This document shows, piece after piece, positions 1 through 10,502 of a stretch of DNA of 64,000 nucleotides. Both the position numbers and the translations under genes were made by a program. Location: the NCBI GenBank assembly GCA_029641185.1, contig JAPWGK010000003.1:2046001-2110000 (forward strand), given 5' to 3'. The first letter of the stretch is position 1. Every line of letters starts with the position of its first letter. The notes under the pieces were generated by a model. The model was not told the origin of the DNA. It saw nothing but the letters and a program-made list of their open reading frames with translations, and made no database searches. The DNA comes from Pseudofabraea citricarpa (taxonomy: Eukaryota; Ascomycota; Leotiomycetes; Helotiales; Dermateaceae).

Positions 1-195
1 GATTCCCGTTTTCCAGTCCCGGGAGAAGCTAGCTTCAATTCTGTTATTGGTTTTGATGATGCTGGCAATGCAGGATTTGATAGCACAGGCAATAGCTTCG
101 AAGAGTTGAATTCTTTTTTCGAATACCCATTCCTACCGACCCAGAGAGTAAGCATGTTTTCAGAGCAAAATGGAAAGGAGAGAGGATCTGATTGA
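1..195 (+). CDS. 3' end of an unidentified protein (5'-truncated)
   Basis: The window opens inside an open reading frame that runs in frame 1 to a TGA stop at 193-195, giving 64 C-terminal residues. The tail is rich in Phe, Asn, Ser and acidic residues (for example EELNSFFEYPFLP) and has no recognisable domain. Acidic, Phe-rich tails like this are common at the C-terminus of fungal Zn2Cys6 transcription factors. A regulator beside a transporter and two glycosidases would make sense, but nothing in these 64 residues proves it. The gene lies tail to tail with the MFS transporter. Confidence 0.45.
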   Translation, partial: DSRFPVPGEASFNSVIGFDDAGNAGFDSTGNSFEELNSFFEYPFLPTQRVSMFSEQNGKERGSD

Positions 196-536
196 TCGGT
201 TGTCTCTTCATATCGCATCAATACCGATCCACGGATTTACATCATGTTATAGATGCAGTAAAGCGAAGGTTTTTCCGTTTTCACGGCCCCTCGCAGCTTG
301 CAGAAGATATAAACAAAGTGCAAGCTTGATTTGCAGCATCTAGCAAGAGGCAAACAGGCAGGAAATTGAAAGAAATGTTTCGAGAGAAGTGATACGTGGT
401 GGAAAAACTTTCACGCGTGCGATTGAAAACAAAAACATGGCATTCTATGCAATGAATTATTTGCTGTGTGATGGAAAAGCTTCGTCATTCAATCCTAATA
501 TCTATTGCATCATCATAAATACAATGAGAGATAATA
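196..536. other. Convergent 3' intergenic stretch
   Basis: This stretch lies between two gene ends and should carry both 3' untranslated regions. I see AT-rich sequence and no conserved element. The short open frame at 389-631 overlaps the end of the transporter on the other strand and looks like chance. Confidence 0.5.
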
Positions 537-2201
537 TTAAAGCTCCGAGACATGAGCTGACTCATTTAACCCCTCGGCTTCAAGTCTCGCTTTCTCTTTT
601 CTTGCCTTCTGAATATCAAGCGACATCTTGACAGGTCTGACACCAGGGGTATCGAAAACCGTGTCGATCTCTTCAAGAGAGAGCCCGAAAGTTTCTGGGA
701 AAATAAAATACGATAGGAATAACTGGATCGTGTTGTATACCACGAACACGCACCATATCTTGTAGCCAATCTTGTTAATGCCCACAGAAATGCCATAAGC
801 ATTGACTGTACCAGCAGCACCTTGTATGACTCCGTAAAGACCCATTCCCTTTGCTCGAAGAGGCAGGGAGAGAACCTCGACAGGATACAAATTGTGCATT
901 GTAGCGATCAAAAGTGACGAGCACGTTTGGAATGCGTACATCCAGAAGATAGTCAAGCCAGCTGCGACGGCACTTTCGTGTTTATTGTATTGCCAAGATG
1001 TGATGGTAGCGGCCGTTTGCAAGACGATGAATGAAATAAGCCCTGCAAATATGAGTGTTCTTCTCTTGACTTTATCAACGAGATAAGCGCCACAGAGAGT
1101 GAAGACTAGGTAGGTTGCATTCAGTCCAAAGTTGATACCGAGTTGATCTTGAGACTTATCCATGCCAACTGTTTCGAGAGCGGGAACGAGATATTGGCCA
1201 ATAATACCACCTCCGTTCCATTGTTGGAAGATGGAATAGAGTACGAGGACCATAAGTCTGTACAGATTCTTCCTCTTGAAAAATACCACATAGTCCCAAG
1301 ATGCCCGGTGTCCAGTCTTGTCATTCTCCAGAGATTCTTCCATCTGTTGCACGACGATGCCGACAAGTGGGTGGTCCAAATTATCTCCTTCAGTTGTGTG
1401 GTACTTTGCAATGACTGCCTTTGCCTTCTCCTTGTGCCCGCGTTGCATGTAGTAACGGGGAGATTCGGGTGTGAGCAAGAATATCGTAAGACAGACGATG
1501 GCAGGGAAGAAGCCCTCCAATATCAGTGGAACTCTCCAGGCCCAGTGGCTGTTCATCTTGTTAAAGCCAATGAGTCCAGCGTTCATACCCAAACTTCCGA
1601 CTTGAAAGCATGCTCCGAATATACCAACCATGCGACCACGAAGATGAACAGGAGAAATTTCACCAATGTACTGAGAGCTCGACATCAGCGCAGAACCAAA
1701 GCCCAAGAAAAATCGTCCAGCCATAAACATAGGCATGTTGACAGCGAAACCTTGGATCAAAGCAGCAAAAAGTACAATGAAGTTGCCGGCGAAGTTAATT
1801 CCTCGTCGACCAATAACATCCGAGAGTCCCAAGAAAGGTGCACCACAGACGGTTCCAATAGTCATGAGTGCATTCAAAGTTCCATAGGTGACGCCGCTCG
1901 TACCAAAATTGAAATATTCGTGCCATTTGTCAATTGCGTTGATGCCAGAAATAACAGCCCAGTCGATACCAAAGCCAGCTTGATTGCATCCTTGTACGAA
2001 CATGATAAGACATAGACGGAAACCAGTCTTGGACCGAAAGTTCAGAGACTCAGCTGAGAAGTTGTACAGATCTTCGTCCGTCAGGCGTGCAATTGTTATC
2101 TCCTCGATGTGTGCCTCGGAATTCTTGTAGTCTGTAGGGTCCTCGGTCGTGGTGCGGTTCAAGTCATTCTGCGCCGCTCTGGGTTCATCCTTCTCTGCCA
2201 T
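537..2201 (-). CDS. MFS sugar transporter (lactose permease/LAC12-like)
   Basis: A single-exon frame of 554 residues from the ATG at 2201. The open frame extends 25 codons further upstream, but it opens with TTG, so the first ATG (MAEKDEPRAA) is taken. The protein has the 12-helix layout of the sugar porter family: loop motif DVIGRRG after helix 2, GRFFLGFG in helix 4, and the central marker PESPRYYMQRG, followed by a long cytoplasmic loop. The C-terminal PETFGLSLEEID is the usual PETxGxxLEEID signature. The family imports sugars with protons across the plasma membrane, and LAC12-like members often take disaccharides or oligosaccharides. Its start faces the GH95 gene over about 810 bp, so both may share one control region. 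The substrate cannot be read from sequence alone. Confidence 0.9.
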   Translation of the reverse strand: MAEKDEPRAAQNDLNRTTTEDPTDYKNSEAHIEEITIARLTDEDLYNFSAESLNFRSKTGFRLCLIMFVQGCNQAGFGIDWAVISGINAIDKWHEYFNFGTSGVTYGTLNALMTIGTVCGAPFLGLSDVIGRRGINFAGNFIVLFAALIQGFAVNMPMFMAGRFFLGFGSALMSSSQYIGEISPVHLRGRMVGIFGACFQVGSLGMNAGLIGFNKMNSHWAWRVPLILEGFFPAIVCLTIFLLTPESPRYYMQRGHKEKAKAVIAKYHTTEGDNLDHPLVGIVVQQMEESLENDKTGHRASWDYVVFFKRKNLYRLMVLVLYSIFQQWNGGGIIGQYLVPALETVGMDKSQDQLGINFGLNATYLVFTLCGAYLVDKVKRRTLIFAGLISFIVLQTAATITSWQYNKHESAVAAGLTIFWMYAFQTCSSLLIATMHNLYPVEVLSLPLRAKGMGLYGVIQGAAGTVNAYGISVGINKIGYKIWCVFVVYNTIQLFLSYFIFPETFGLSLEEIDTVFDTPGVRPVKMSLDIQKARKEKARLEAEGLNESAHVSEL

Positions 2202-3014
2202 TTTGTCCTCTGGGTGAGCCTCTGTGGCGTGTGCGAAATGGGATACCAATGCCTGTGTAATGTCAGATAGCCACAACAGGAGTCCAGAGAACGTTGAGTA
2301 TGGGAATATCTCAACTTATATCAAGTCCCACACCACTTGCCATTCCGATATCAAAATGGGATCACGGCCCTGAGCACCGCAAGCCATCAGACAATGTGGG
2401 GTCCACCCTTGTCCCCCGCCGTGTCTGCCTCTCTCTTGCATCCTTTTCCCCGCATGAACACCCCTCCATTACATGCTGCAAGGGATAATATCCGGTTGGG
2501 GCGGATCATTGGTGGATTCATACGGACCGTCCCCGAGACCGCTTGGCAGTCTGTCCGTTGGAACATGGTGCAACATGTTCTAGCTCTTGCCACGAAGCAA
2601 ACACCTAAGAAATTGTTGTTGGAAATCCTCTCGCTTCCATTGACTTTGGGCATTTTCAGCAGTCCTTGAATATGCCCAGTGATGTCTGTCGGAGTAGTTT
2701 GACTCAAGCTCCGTGAATTTCGTCGGACTATCTCTCGAACTCCCAACCAACAAGTAAGGGTACAGGCATATAACGGAAAATCCTTGGTATGCAGCAGTAC
2801 CTACTTTGGTGCCTTTTCTCGTTCGTCGACGTGTCCAGGGTGTAACGCATCCGGGTACGGAGTACACTGCATAGAAAGCCAGCACTCGAAGGGCCCGACT
2901 ATTGAAAACAGGGCCAGAAGTGCCATCAATCCATTTGATACTTTTTCGGATTGGATCGAAATCTCTGGACTGTATCACTCGTGGCGATCCACAGACTATT
3001 CACGGTTGTCGAGC
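2202..3014. promoter_or_regulatory. Shared divergent promoter region of the transporter and GH95 genes
   Basis: About 810 bp separates the two divergent start codons. The GH95 frame stays open upstream to 2784, but the family-like sequence begins only at the ATG at 3015, so 2784-3014 is taken as 5' leader. I found no site I could assign to a known regulator. Confidence 0.4.
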
Positions 3015-5300
3015 ATGGAGTCCAATAACGATAGCAACCACCTCATGTTCTATGATGAACCGGCAAAGGACTGGTCTGAAAGCCTCCCCGTTGGCAACGG
3101 CAGACTGGGAGCAATGGTCTATGGTAGACACAAGAAAGAACTTCTTCAGCTCAATGAAGATTCAGTAGTATATGGTGGTCGTCAAGACCGGATGCCAAGG
3201 GATGCCCTGGATAATTTACCCCGGCTCCGGCAATTAATCCGTGCTGGCAACCATACCGAGGCTGAAAAGTTGGTCCAACGTGCTTTCTTTGCAACTCCCC
3301 ATTCGCAACGTTCATACGAGCCTCTGGCTTCTGTGAGTATTGAATTCGACCACGACAACGTTGCGCGTTACCGCAGGTCGCTCGACTTACGGACGGCCGT
3401 AACAACTACTGAGTACACTCTTGCCAATGGCATTACCCACCTCCGCCAGATATATGCCAGTCATGCAGACAATGTCCTGGTTATGCACATCGAGTCGTCC
3501 GAGAGTGTTGAATTTACACTGCGATTGACAAGAAAGGGCGAACATGAATTTGAGACCGACGAATTTGTGGATTCAATTCAAGCTAAGAATGGCAAGATTA
3601 TTATGCATGCTACACCTGGTGGTCGCGGTAGTAATCATCTTTGCTGTATTGCTGGCGCAATCTGCGAAGACAAAGGTGGGACAGTACAAACTATCGGGAA
3701 CTGTCTAATCATCAACTCTGCAAAGGCAACGATTCTATTTTCTGCACACACAACTTTTCGATGTGAGGATCCGGAGGCAAGAGCTTTGCAGGACCTGGAG
3801 ACCGTCTCGAAGCTACCAGATCTTATGCAGCGACATATTGAGGATTATAGATCTCTATATAAGAGAATGGAGCTTCGATTATCCTCATCACAAATTGATG
3901 TGCCTACAAACCTGCGGCTGCAGAATCTATTGCATGCCCCAGATCCTGGCCTTGTAGCTTTGTATCAAAATTATGGGCGTTATCTCCTGATATCTTGCAG
4001 CCGCCCAGGCCAAAATGCCCTTCCAGCAAATCTACAAGGTCTTTGGAATCCTTCATTTCAGCCAGCTTGGGGTTCTAAGTATACAATCAACATCAATACA
4101 CAAATGAATTATTGGCCGGCAAACATGTGTAATCTCTCGGAATGCGAAGCTCCGCTATTCGATCTCCTTGAACGTGTAGCCGAACGAGGACGAAAAACTG
4201 CAAAAGGCATGTATGGATGCAGAGGGTGGGCAGCACATCACAATACCGATATTTGGGGCGATTCCGACCCTCAGGATCGTTGGATGCCAGCTACTTTATG
4301 GCCTCTCGGTGGCGCCTGGCTGTGTATACATATCCTGGAGAATTACTTGTTCAACCGCGATCGGAAATTCCTACAGAGATTATTTCCTGTGTACAGAGGT
4401 TGTGTAGAATTCCTATTGGACTTCCTAATTGTCGACTCCTCGGGTCAATACTTAGTTACCTGTCCTTCTCTTTCCCCCGAGAACTCTTTTGTTGTTCCGG
4501 GATCGACCCAGCAGGGTACACTTTGCGAGGGCTCTACGATAGATATTCAAATCATTGATGCCCTTTTTGAAGGGTTTGAATATCTCCTCTCATCAAATGG
4601 TTTAAATACCGCCGATGAACTACTTCCGCAAGTGCTGGAAGCTAAGAAACGACTGCCTCCAATGGTCATGGGCCGATTTGGTCAGATTCAAGAGTGGCAA
4701 TATGATTACGAGGAAGTCGAGCCCGGTCATCGACACACGTCTCATCTCTGGGCGCTGTATCCTGGCTCCAAAATTACTCCCGAAAAGGATGCAGGCCTAG
4801 CGGCAGCAAGCAAACAAGTCCTCCAGCGAAGAGCAGCCCATGGAGGTGGTCATACAGGCTGGAGCCGTGCATGGCTAATCAACTTGCATGCCCGACTTGG
4901 GGATGCTGAAGGGAGTTTGGAACATGTTATGAAACTCCTAACTCACTCCACCTTGCCAAATCTTTTGGATACACACCCGCCATTTCAGATTGATGGGAAT
5001 TTTGGTGGTTGCGCTGGTATCATTGAGATGTTGATTCAATCACATGACAACTGCATTCGACTTCTTCCTGCCTGCCCTGAGGCTTGGAGTAGTGGTTCTC
5101 TGCGTGGTGTTTGTGTAAGGGGCAATATGATAGTAGACTTCACCTGGAATGATCATAATATTGAGGGACCAGTCATTATCAGACAGAAAACTCAATATGG
5201 TGCAGATCAGGCAATTGATGGTAGGCTTGTTTTTCCAGATGGCCACGCAGTCAACTTTTCCTGCCAGCAAGTACTTAAGCTCTACCGAAATGGACCATAA
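3015..5300 (+). CDS. GH95 alpha-L-fucosidase
   Basis: A single-exon gene of 761 residues. The upstream 77 codons of the same open frame do not look like the family, and the chosen start gives MESNNDSNHLMFYDEPAKDW, the usual GH95 opening. GH95 enzymes hydrolyse alpha-1,2-linked fucose (xyloglucan side chains, fucosylated glycans) with inversion. The residues known in Bifidobacterium AfcA (Asn421/Asn423, Glu566, Asp766, from memory) match here N359 and N361 in NINTQMNYWP, E489 in LSPENSF and D660 in FQIDGNFGG, so the active site looks complete. There is no signal peptide, so it probably works on imported sugars in the cytosol. It lies head to head with the sugar transporter and tail to tail with the GH1 gene, 135 bp away. 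Confidence 0.92.
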   Translation: MESNNDSNHLMFYDEPAKDWSESLPVGNGRLGAMVYGRHKKELLQLNEDSVVYGGRQDRMPRDALDNLPRLRQLIRAGNHTEAEKLVQRAFFATPHSQRSYEPLASVSIEFDHDNVARYRRSLDLRTAVTTTEYTLANGITHLRQIYASHADNVLVMHIESSESVEFTLRLTRKGEHEFETDEFVDSIQAKNGKIIMHATPGGRGSNHLCCIAGAICEDKGGTVQTIGNCLIINSAKATILFSAHTTFRCEDPEARALQDLETVSKLPDLMQRHIEDYRSLYKRMELRLSSSQIDVPTNLRLQNLLHAPDPGLVALYQNYGRYLLISCSRPGQNALPANLQGLWNPSFQPAWGSKYTININTQMNYWPANMCNLSECEAPLFDLLERVAERGRKTAKGMYGCRGWAAHHNTDIWGDSDPQDRWMPATLWPLGGAWLCIHILENYLFNRDRKFLQRLFPVYRGCVEFLLDFLIVDSSGQYLVTCPSLSPENSFVVPGSTQQGTLCEGSTIDIQIIDALFEGFEYLLSSNGLNTADELLPQVLEAKKRLPPMVMGRFGQIQEWQYDYEEVEPGHRHTSHLWALYPGSKITPEKDAGLAAASKQVLQRRAAHGGGHTGWSRAWLINLHARLGDAEGSLEHVMKLLTHSTLPNLLDTHPPFQIDGNFGGCAGIIEMLIQSHDNCIRLLPACPEAWSSGSLRGVCVRGNMIVDFTWNDHNIEGPVIIRQKTQYGADQAIDGRLVFPDGHAVNFSCQQVLKLYRNGP

Positions 5301-5435
5301 ACTCGTTCTCGCGGTTTTTTATTCGGGGAAAGCGAGAGATCTAGTAAATGCCATAGTTTAAACTGCTCTAGCGCTTGATTCATCCATAGACCGAGACAAA
5401 TCATTGATTAGCTGTTGCTTGACTTTCGTTCTACC

Positions 5436-6944
5436 TCATTTTTTCTCAATCAAATGATTGAAAAGTTCCTTTATAACAAATGCAGACCGTTTTGGATATC
5501 TCTTCTTTTCCTTCGACTCGAAATCTACAAAGGTCACTCCAAATCTATCAGAAAACCCAGCAGCCCATTCTATAAGGATTAGCAGATTGATGGCAAGGAT
5601 GGAGACATGCTTACCCCAGTTATCTGTAAACGTCCATCCGAAGTATGATCGAATGTCAACACCGTCTTCATGTTTAGCTGCTGCGAGTGCGTTGATGTAG
5701 CCCTCAAAAAACTCAATCCGAAACTTGTCATTGAGAGCTTCCTCAGTTGGGGCAGTTTCTCCTTTTGCCGTAGTTCCGTTCTCTGTAATATAGATTGGCA
5801 CTCCGTACCGTTTCCAGATCCAGTTGAGAAGCTTCCGGAACCCCCATGGACAAGTACGCAGCCAATATGTGTCGCTTTCTGGGCCACGGGAAACGCCTTG
5901 CTTGTTAGTGTCAAGCTTCTCTACATTGCCCGAATGGTCATCGATATGCGGGGGCGTGTCAAGATGTCGGATGTAGAAAGTGGTATAGCTATTCATCCCA
6001 TAAAAGTCGGAGCTCCCCAAGACAAGTTTTGACTCTTCTGGTGTGAATGTTGGAAGTCTGTCTCCAAGTTGAGCTCGCATGCTTGCGGGATAGTCACCAG
6101 TTTTGTAGACTGGATCTCCATACCATGCGATTTCAAACTCTCGAGCTCGTTCAGCTGCCTCTTGATCAAGTGGATCGTCCACATCCCATGGCTCGGAGTA
6201 ATTACCATGCAGCGTAATTCCAATCATGCCCTTCTGATGAGGCTGAAATTCTTGACGATAGAGTTGAACTGCATATGCATGCGACACTAGTTCAGTATGC
6301 CCAACGGTGAACGGCTCCGTTGATGAATCCCCATGCTCATTCAACTTCCGGTTAGAAGACCGGGCTGGTGCATGAACTCCTGCTGCATAACCAGCCAGTG
6401 TATATACGCCAGGTTCGTTATAGGTGATCCAATGCTTGACTCGATCGCCGAGCCTGTCAAAGCAGACCCTTGCGTAATTGACAAAGTCCGGGGTATACGA
6501 TTTCATATCCAGCATGCCACCGTAGCGATCCTCCAATGTCTGGGGTGTGTCCCAATGGAACAGCGTGACGAAGGGCGTGATGCCATTAGCCAGCAGTTCA
6601 TCTATCAGGTCAGAGTAGTATTGCAAGCCAGGCTCATTGATCGGGTCGCTAGCGCCTCCCAGTGGAATGATCCTCGACCAAGAAAGCGAGAAGCGGTAGG
6701 CTGTAACACCGTATTGCTTGAGCAGCGCCACGTCTTCCTTGTACTTGTAATAGGATAGTACCGCGTCGTCTGATGTGCTCCCATCCTTGACTTTCCCGGG
6801 TGTGTGGGCGAATGTGTCCCAGATCGAGACTCCTTTGCCATCGGCATTCCAGCCACCCTCGACCTGAGTTGCGGCTGTAGCGTACCCCCAATGGAAGTCG
6901 CTACGCAACACTCCTTTGAGATCTGGAATGAGGTTGGCCTCCAT
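5436..6944 (-). CDS. GH1 beta-glucosidase (two exons)
   Basis: This gene encodes a glycoside hydrolase family 1 enzyme that releases terminal beta-glucose (or beta-galactose) with retention. The open frame begins at a TTG, and the first ATG is at 6944. A 45-nt intron at 5570-5614 stays in frame and contains no stop, so it is easily missed. Removing it turns an odd 15-residue insertion into the standard TDNWEWAAGFSDRFG, and a CTAAT branch site lies just before its AG. The spliced protein has 487 residues. The acid/base Glu177 is in TYNEPG and the nucleophile Glu388 in ITENG. No signal peptide is visible, so it should be intracellular like the GH95 next door. Exons: 6944-5615 and 5569-5436. Confidence 0.92.
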   Translation of the reverse strand: MEANLIPDLKGVLRSDFHWGYATAATQVEGGWNADGKGVSIWDTFAHTPGKVKDGSTSDDAVLSYYKYKEDVALLKQYGVTAYRFSLSWSRIIPLGGASDPINEPGLQYYSDLIDELLANGITPFVTLFHWDTPQTLEDRYGGMLDMKSYTPDFVNYARVCFDRLGDRVKHWITYNEPGVYTLAGYAAGVHAPARSSNRKLNEHGDSSTEPFTVGHTELVSHAYAVQLYRQEFQPHQKGMIGITLHGNYSEPWDVDDPLDQEAAERAREFEIAWYGDPVYKTGDYPASMRAQLGDRLPTFTPEESKLVLGSSDFYGMNSYTTFYIRHLDTPPHIDDHSGNVEKLDTNKQGVSRGPESDTYWLRTCPWGFRKLLNWIWKRYGVPIYITENGTTAKGETAPTEEALNDKFRIEFFEGYINALAAAKHEDGVDIRSYFGWTFTDNWGKHVSILAINLLILIEWAAGFSDRFGVTFVDFESKEKKRYPKRSAFVIKELFNHLIEKK

Positions 6945-7559
6945 CCTGTCAAAGTCCAAATAGGCAAGTCTCCAACGCGAAAGGAGAAATCAATTCTTTG
7001 GAAGTGGATTTGAGTCTGTGCCAGAAATTTCTTGTTTTTCTCTTGTGTTGTGCCCGAGTACAATTCCAGTTGTCCAACCTCGCACGCTAGCTTGTGCAAC
7101 GATATCTCGGGCGACAAGGCTAAATTCGGCTGAAGCTGGCTAAAACCTCTTCTTGGGCAGCTCAAATTCCCATGTGACTGGTGGAAATTCAAGATGGCAT
7201 TCTCTCGTTCGTGTGACACGGCTGACGATGCAGGTCTTTAGCCTGAACCCCGGTTAAAGCGACTCGACCTTGGGGTTGGTTTGTACCCCAGAAAACCCCA
7301 GGAACTGGCATCTGGAAGGCCCAAATGTCGTGCCATCTTCCTCATTGGCAGTATTTTGACTCGCGCGCTTTAAAGATATCGGATGGTCAAGCACATGATT
7401 AGCAGTGGGCGGTTTTTGGCTTGGGATCTTGTTGATTCTCAGAAGCTCTAGACTGCGGAACCACTGCCTCCATTCATCCTCGGTTGATAGTTTTGAAGTT
7501 GGAGCGCATATCTGCTGTGCACAAGTACGAGCAGGCAGGCATACTTTAAGGATTTTCAC
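6945..7559. promoter_or_regulatory. Divergent promoter region between the GH1 and GDSL esterase genes
   Basis: About 615 bp separates the two divergent starts. The open frames inside it (6605-7219, 7254-7559) have no family features. I see no assignable regulator site. Confidence 0.35.
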
Positions 7560-8714
7560 ATGTGGCTATCCCTTGCATCTGGAATAATGGTATGTATCTT
7601 CGCCACATGCCTCGCATAGCATCTCTAACCATGTGTATAGGATGTTCCAGATCTTTTTGTCTTGTTTGGTGCGGGTCCAATTTATGCCCAGTAGAGAACA
7701 CAAGCTAATGCCATACAGGCGATAGCATTACACAGGATGCGAATGATCAGTCTCGTGGTTTTTCTCTTGCCTCTGCATTGCAAGCTAGTAGGTCCCTATG
7801 CCTATAGCATACTTGCTTGCATGACAAGCGTAACTAATTTGCACTGAAGCATATATCAGAAGACTAGATGTTGTGAATCGTGGGTTCAGGTGCTTAGTTT
7901 ATCTCTGTTCAGGTTATCTATTTTCTTGCTAACTGCTGAAAACACAGTGCCTATAACACAGATCATGCTCTTGAAGTCTTACCTAAAGCACTTCCCACGT
8001 CACAGCAAGGAAACATCAAGCTTCTGGTGCGTGCGCTAAGCTTTTAAATAGTTTTCCCAGGTCTTCTAATCCCGATTCCAGACAATATTCTTTGGCGCCA
8101 ATGATGCCAATACTTTGCCTGAAGCAGGTCAATACGTGCCGCTCAAGAGATACAAAAGCAACCTGCTGTCCATTATTGATCATACCGCGGTCAGAGTGCA
8201 CGCGCCCAAAATCGTCCTCTTTACCCCACCCCCAGTAGACGAGGTGACCCTTCTTGAGAGAATGAAAGATCTGGGAATCGTCCAGGAGCCCCGCAGGCAA
8301 ATGGTGACTGCCACATATGCGGAGGCTGTCCGCGAAGTTGGGAAGCAGACCGGCACCGCAGTTCTAGACGTTTGGTCGTTGTTCATGACGAGAGCTGGCT
8401 GGAAACCAGAAGATGAGATCCTTCCTGGCTCTGAGAAGGCGAAGAAGAATGACGTGTTGGCTGAGCTGTTATATGACGGTGCGTTATCTGCAGGCTGTTT
8501 TCTTTGTTTTCCCATCTTTGCTTGGTCCGAGGGCTGATCGACTGGTGGCATAGGTTTGCATATGAATCCTGCTGGCTATCAAATCGTCTACGATGAACTC
8601 ATGAAGATTGTTGAGCAGACATGGCCAGACTTGATGCCTGAGAAACTGCCATACGCTACCAGTGTTGCCTGGGAAAGGGAGCTTTTTCTCAAGAACGGTC
8701 GATTCGGGTTTTAA
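7560..8714 (+). CDS. IAH1: GDSL esterase, isoamyl acetate hydrolase-like (seven exons)
   Basis: This resembles the SGNH/GDSL esterase IAH1, which hydrolyses short-chain esters such as isoamyl acetate. Only one exon is a long open frame, so the gene had to be spliced: 7560-7589, 7641-7668, 7719-7787, 7850-7889, 7948-8026, 8082-8478 and 8554-8714, giving 267 residues. The joined sequence carries the nucleophile Ser22 in LFGDSITQ (split by intron 2), the RLDVVNRGFS block, the FFGANDA oxyanion block and the Asp214/His217 pair in DGLHMNP. The start could also be the ATG at 7587, just before intron 1. All six introns have GT...AG ends. No signal peptide is seen, so a cytosolic enzyme is likely. Confidence 0.9.
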
Positions 8715-10502
8715 GGGGTTTATAGGTGAGGTAGCTAGACTAGATGACGGTGCCGTCGCCTTCTGGTAGACAAAGTAAGAAAGACGTAACTTATCCAGAT
8801 TACAGTGATCTTTTGATGTATACCTTGCATAGCTAATAGCCGCCTACCCTTTTCGTTTCTATTCTCTGACCCGTACTGGTCAATGATGTCCAGCAAGTCG
8901 CATATCAGGTGACTAAGAGTTACCTCTAGCAGGTCGCGCTCACGGGACGAGCAAGGTACGGTTTATGTACCAAATTAAGCAAAAGCCCTCAACAAACAAC
9001 TTTCTAGCTCTGGTGTAGCGGTAACACGCTTGAGTTAACATTCCGATGGTTGAGATTCTAGTGACTGCATGTCGGTTTGGTGCGAGGTCAAGGTTCGCCT
9101 TCCCTCCCAGTAATCCCGCGCATTCTACTATGTGCATGATACCATTCCAGCGCGACAATGAGGTTGTTTACCCGTTCAAAAACTCTGGCAGGCCCGGGTT
9201 TTATAAGAGTATCAGGTTTACCTCTGATACTTGGACTTTTGCAGTTTTTTGCCTCGCCTCGCCTCGCGCTTCCTTTATTTTCTCTCTAGGGATTTTCTTT
9301 TTTCCAGTCAATCTGATAAGACCTCGACTCTCCGCCTATCTTCAGATACGAGACGCGCGCTAGTAATTTTTAAGAGGTTTCCTGTGATAGGAGTTATACT
9401 TAAAATCTGGGGGTCTTATAAACTGGAAATACTCTGCTTAGACATCACTGAAGGAAAAGAGAGCTCTGTCTCTATATTCTAAGGAATTCCTTGCAATCAT
9501 TACACAAAGCTAAAAATAAGTAAACGATTTGTCGTTTTTGTGATACGATGCCTGGTACCTTTATATTAGAAGGACTTTTCCACGGGAAAACAAAACAAAA
9601 AAAGGTAGAAAAAGCACAAGCAATTTTACGAAGATGAAAATCATTATCACTGTTCCGGTACATAGTAAATATTCCCTTCGCATTGTCTTCCAAGCAGACG
9701 CATCAAAGAGCGAACGAGTGAATTCATGCACATAAACAGGAAGAGGCGATCTACGTCGGCTCTGAGGAAGCGAGCCGACGCGGCAAAGTTAATCGTCGGC
9801 AAACTACACATTATCGGTTGGTTGCACTGGCTGCATCGGCATCGGCATCGACCTTAAATCGCGGCATGAGTGCCGAGTATCACGTAAACAGTGGGGCACG
9901 TGGGAAGGGTAACTGTCCATCCAGGCGCAGTCTTGCGCATCCAATTCCGTCCATATCACTTTTGCTTCCCATTGCTCACCTTTATATGCCTTTACTCAAC
10001 TTTGCTCTCCCTTGCTTAGAATATCGCGCTAGGAGGGTTTCTTCGGGTGTCTGTGTATGCCGGAGAGCATGGAGGACGTGTTTAAAAAGTGGATTGATGG
10101 TTGTGGAGTAGATGGATTTACAGTAGTGTTACATTATTACAGTAGCGATATGACTTACACGGGCCACGGGTCTCGAGGATCCTTTTAGTGTTATAGCCCG
10201 TGCCAATAGCCTAGCAAGACAGCGTATCTCTCGGGTATACAATATGTGGGGCACAATGAAATAAGCGTCGCCCGCTTATTTAGCGTGTGGATATCCGTTT
10301 CTGCAGGGCTAACGTAGAAGTATCTCGTCTAACCCACCCCCGTTCGGTCCAACATCAAAGTCAAGCAATTTCCTGTCCTTATAAGTACCATTCTCCTTCC
10401 TCCTTCTTCGCCAAAGGCATGATCTTCATCGGCCAATCGATCAATTTGACTTTCAGACGAACTTTGACCAAATCATTACGAAAGAAACGACCCTACAACA
10501 TC
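8715..10502. other. Intergenic stretch, 1.8 kb
   Basis: No coding sequence could be supported. It has a CCTCG-type short repeat near 9248-9268, a perfect 9-bp inverted repeat at 9754-9780 and a GC-richer block at 9840-10080. The open frames here (9046-9363, 9818-10111) lack any family resemblance. The final part probably holds the promoter and leader of the gene starting at 10503. Confidence 0.4.
9754..9780. repeat. Perfect 9-bp inverted repeat with 9-nt spacer
   Basis: The arms are CGTCGGCTC at 9754-9762 and GAGCCGACG at 9772-9780. The everted CGG/CCG core resembles the paired triplets bound by fungal Zn2Cys6 regulators, or it could simply form a hairpin. It lies about 720 bp before the start at 10503. 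Confidence 0.45.

Noticed and set aside
1143..2015. A 290-codon frame on the plus strand
   Set aside because: It lies fully inside the MFS transporter on the opposite strand and is a shadow of its codon pattern.
537..2276. Start of the MFS transporter at 2276
   Set aside because: The codon there is TTG. The first ATG, at 2201, is used.
5436..6959. Start of the GH1 gene at 6959
   Set aside because: The codon there is TTG. The ATG at 6944 gives the usual short N-terminus.
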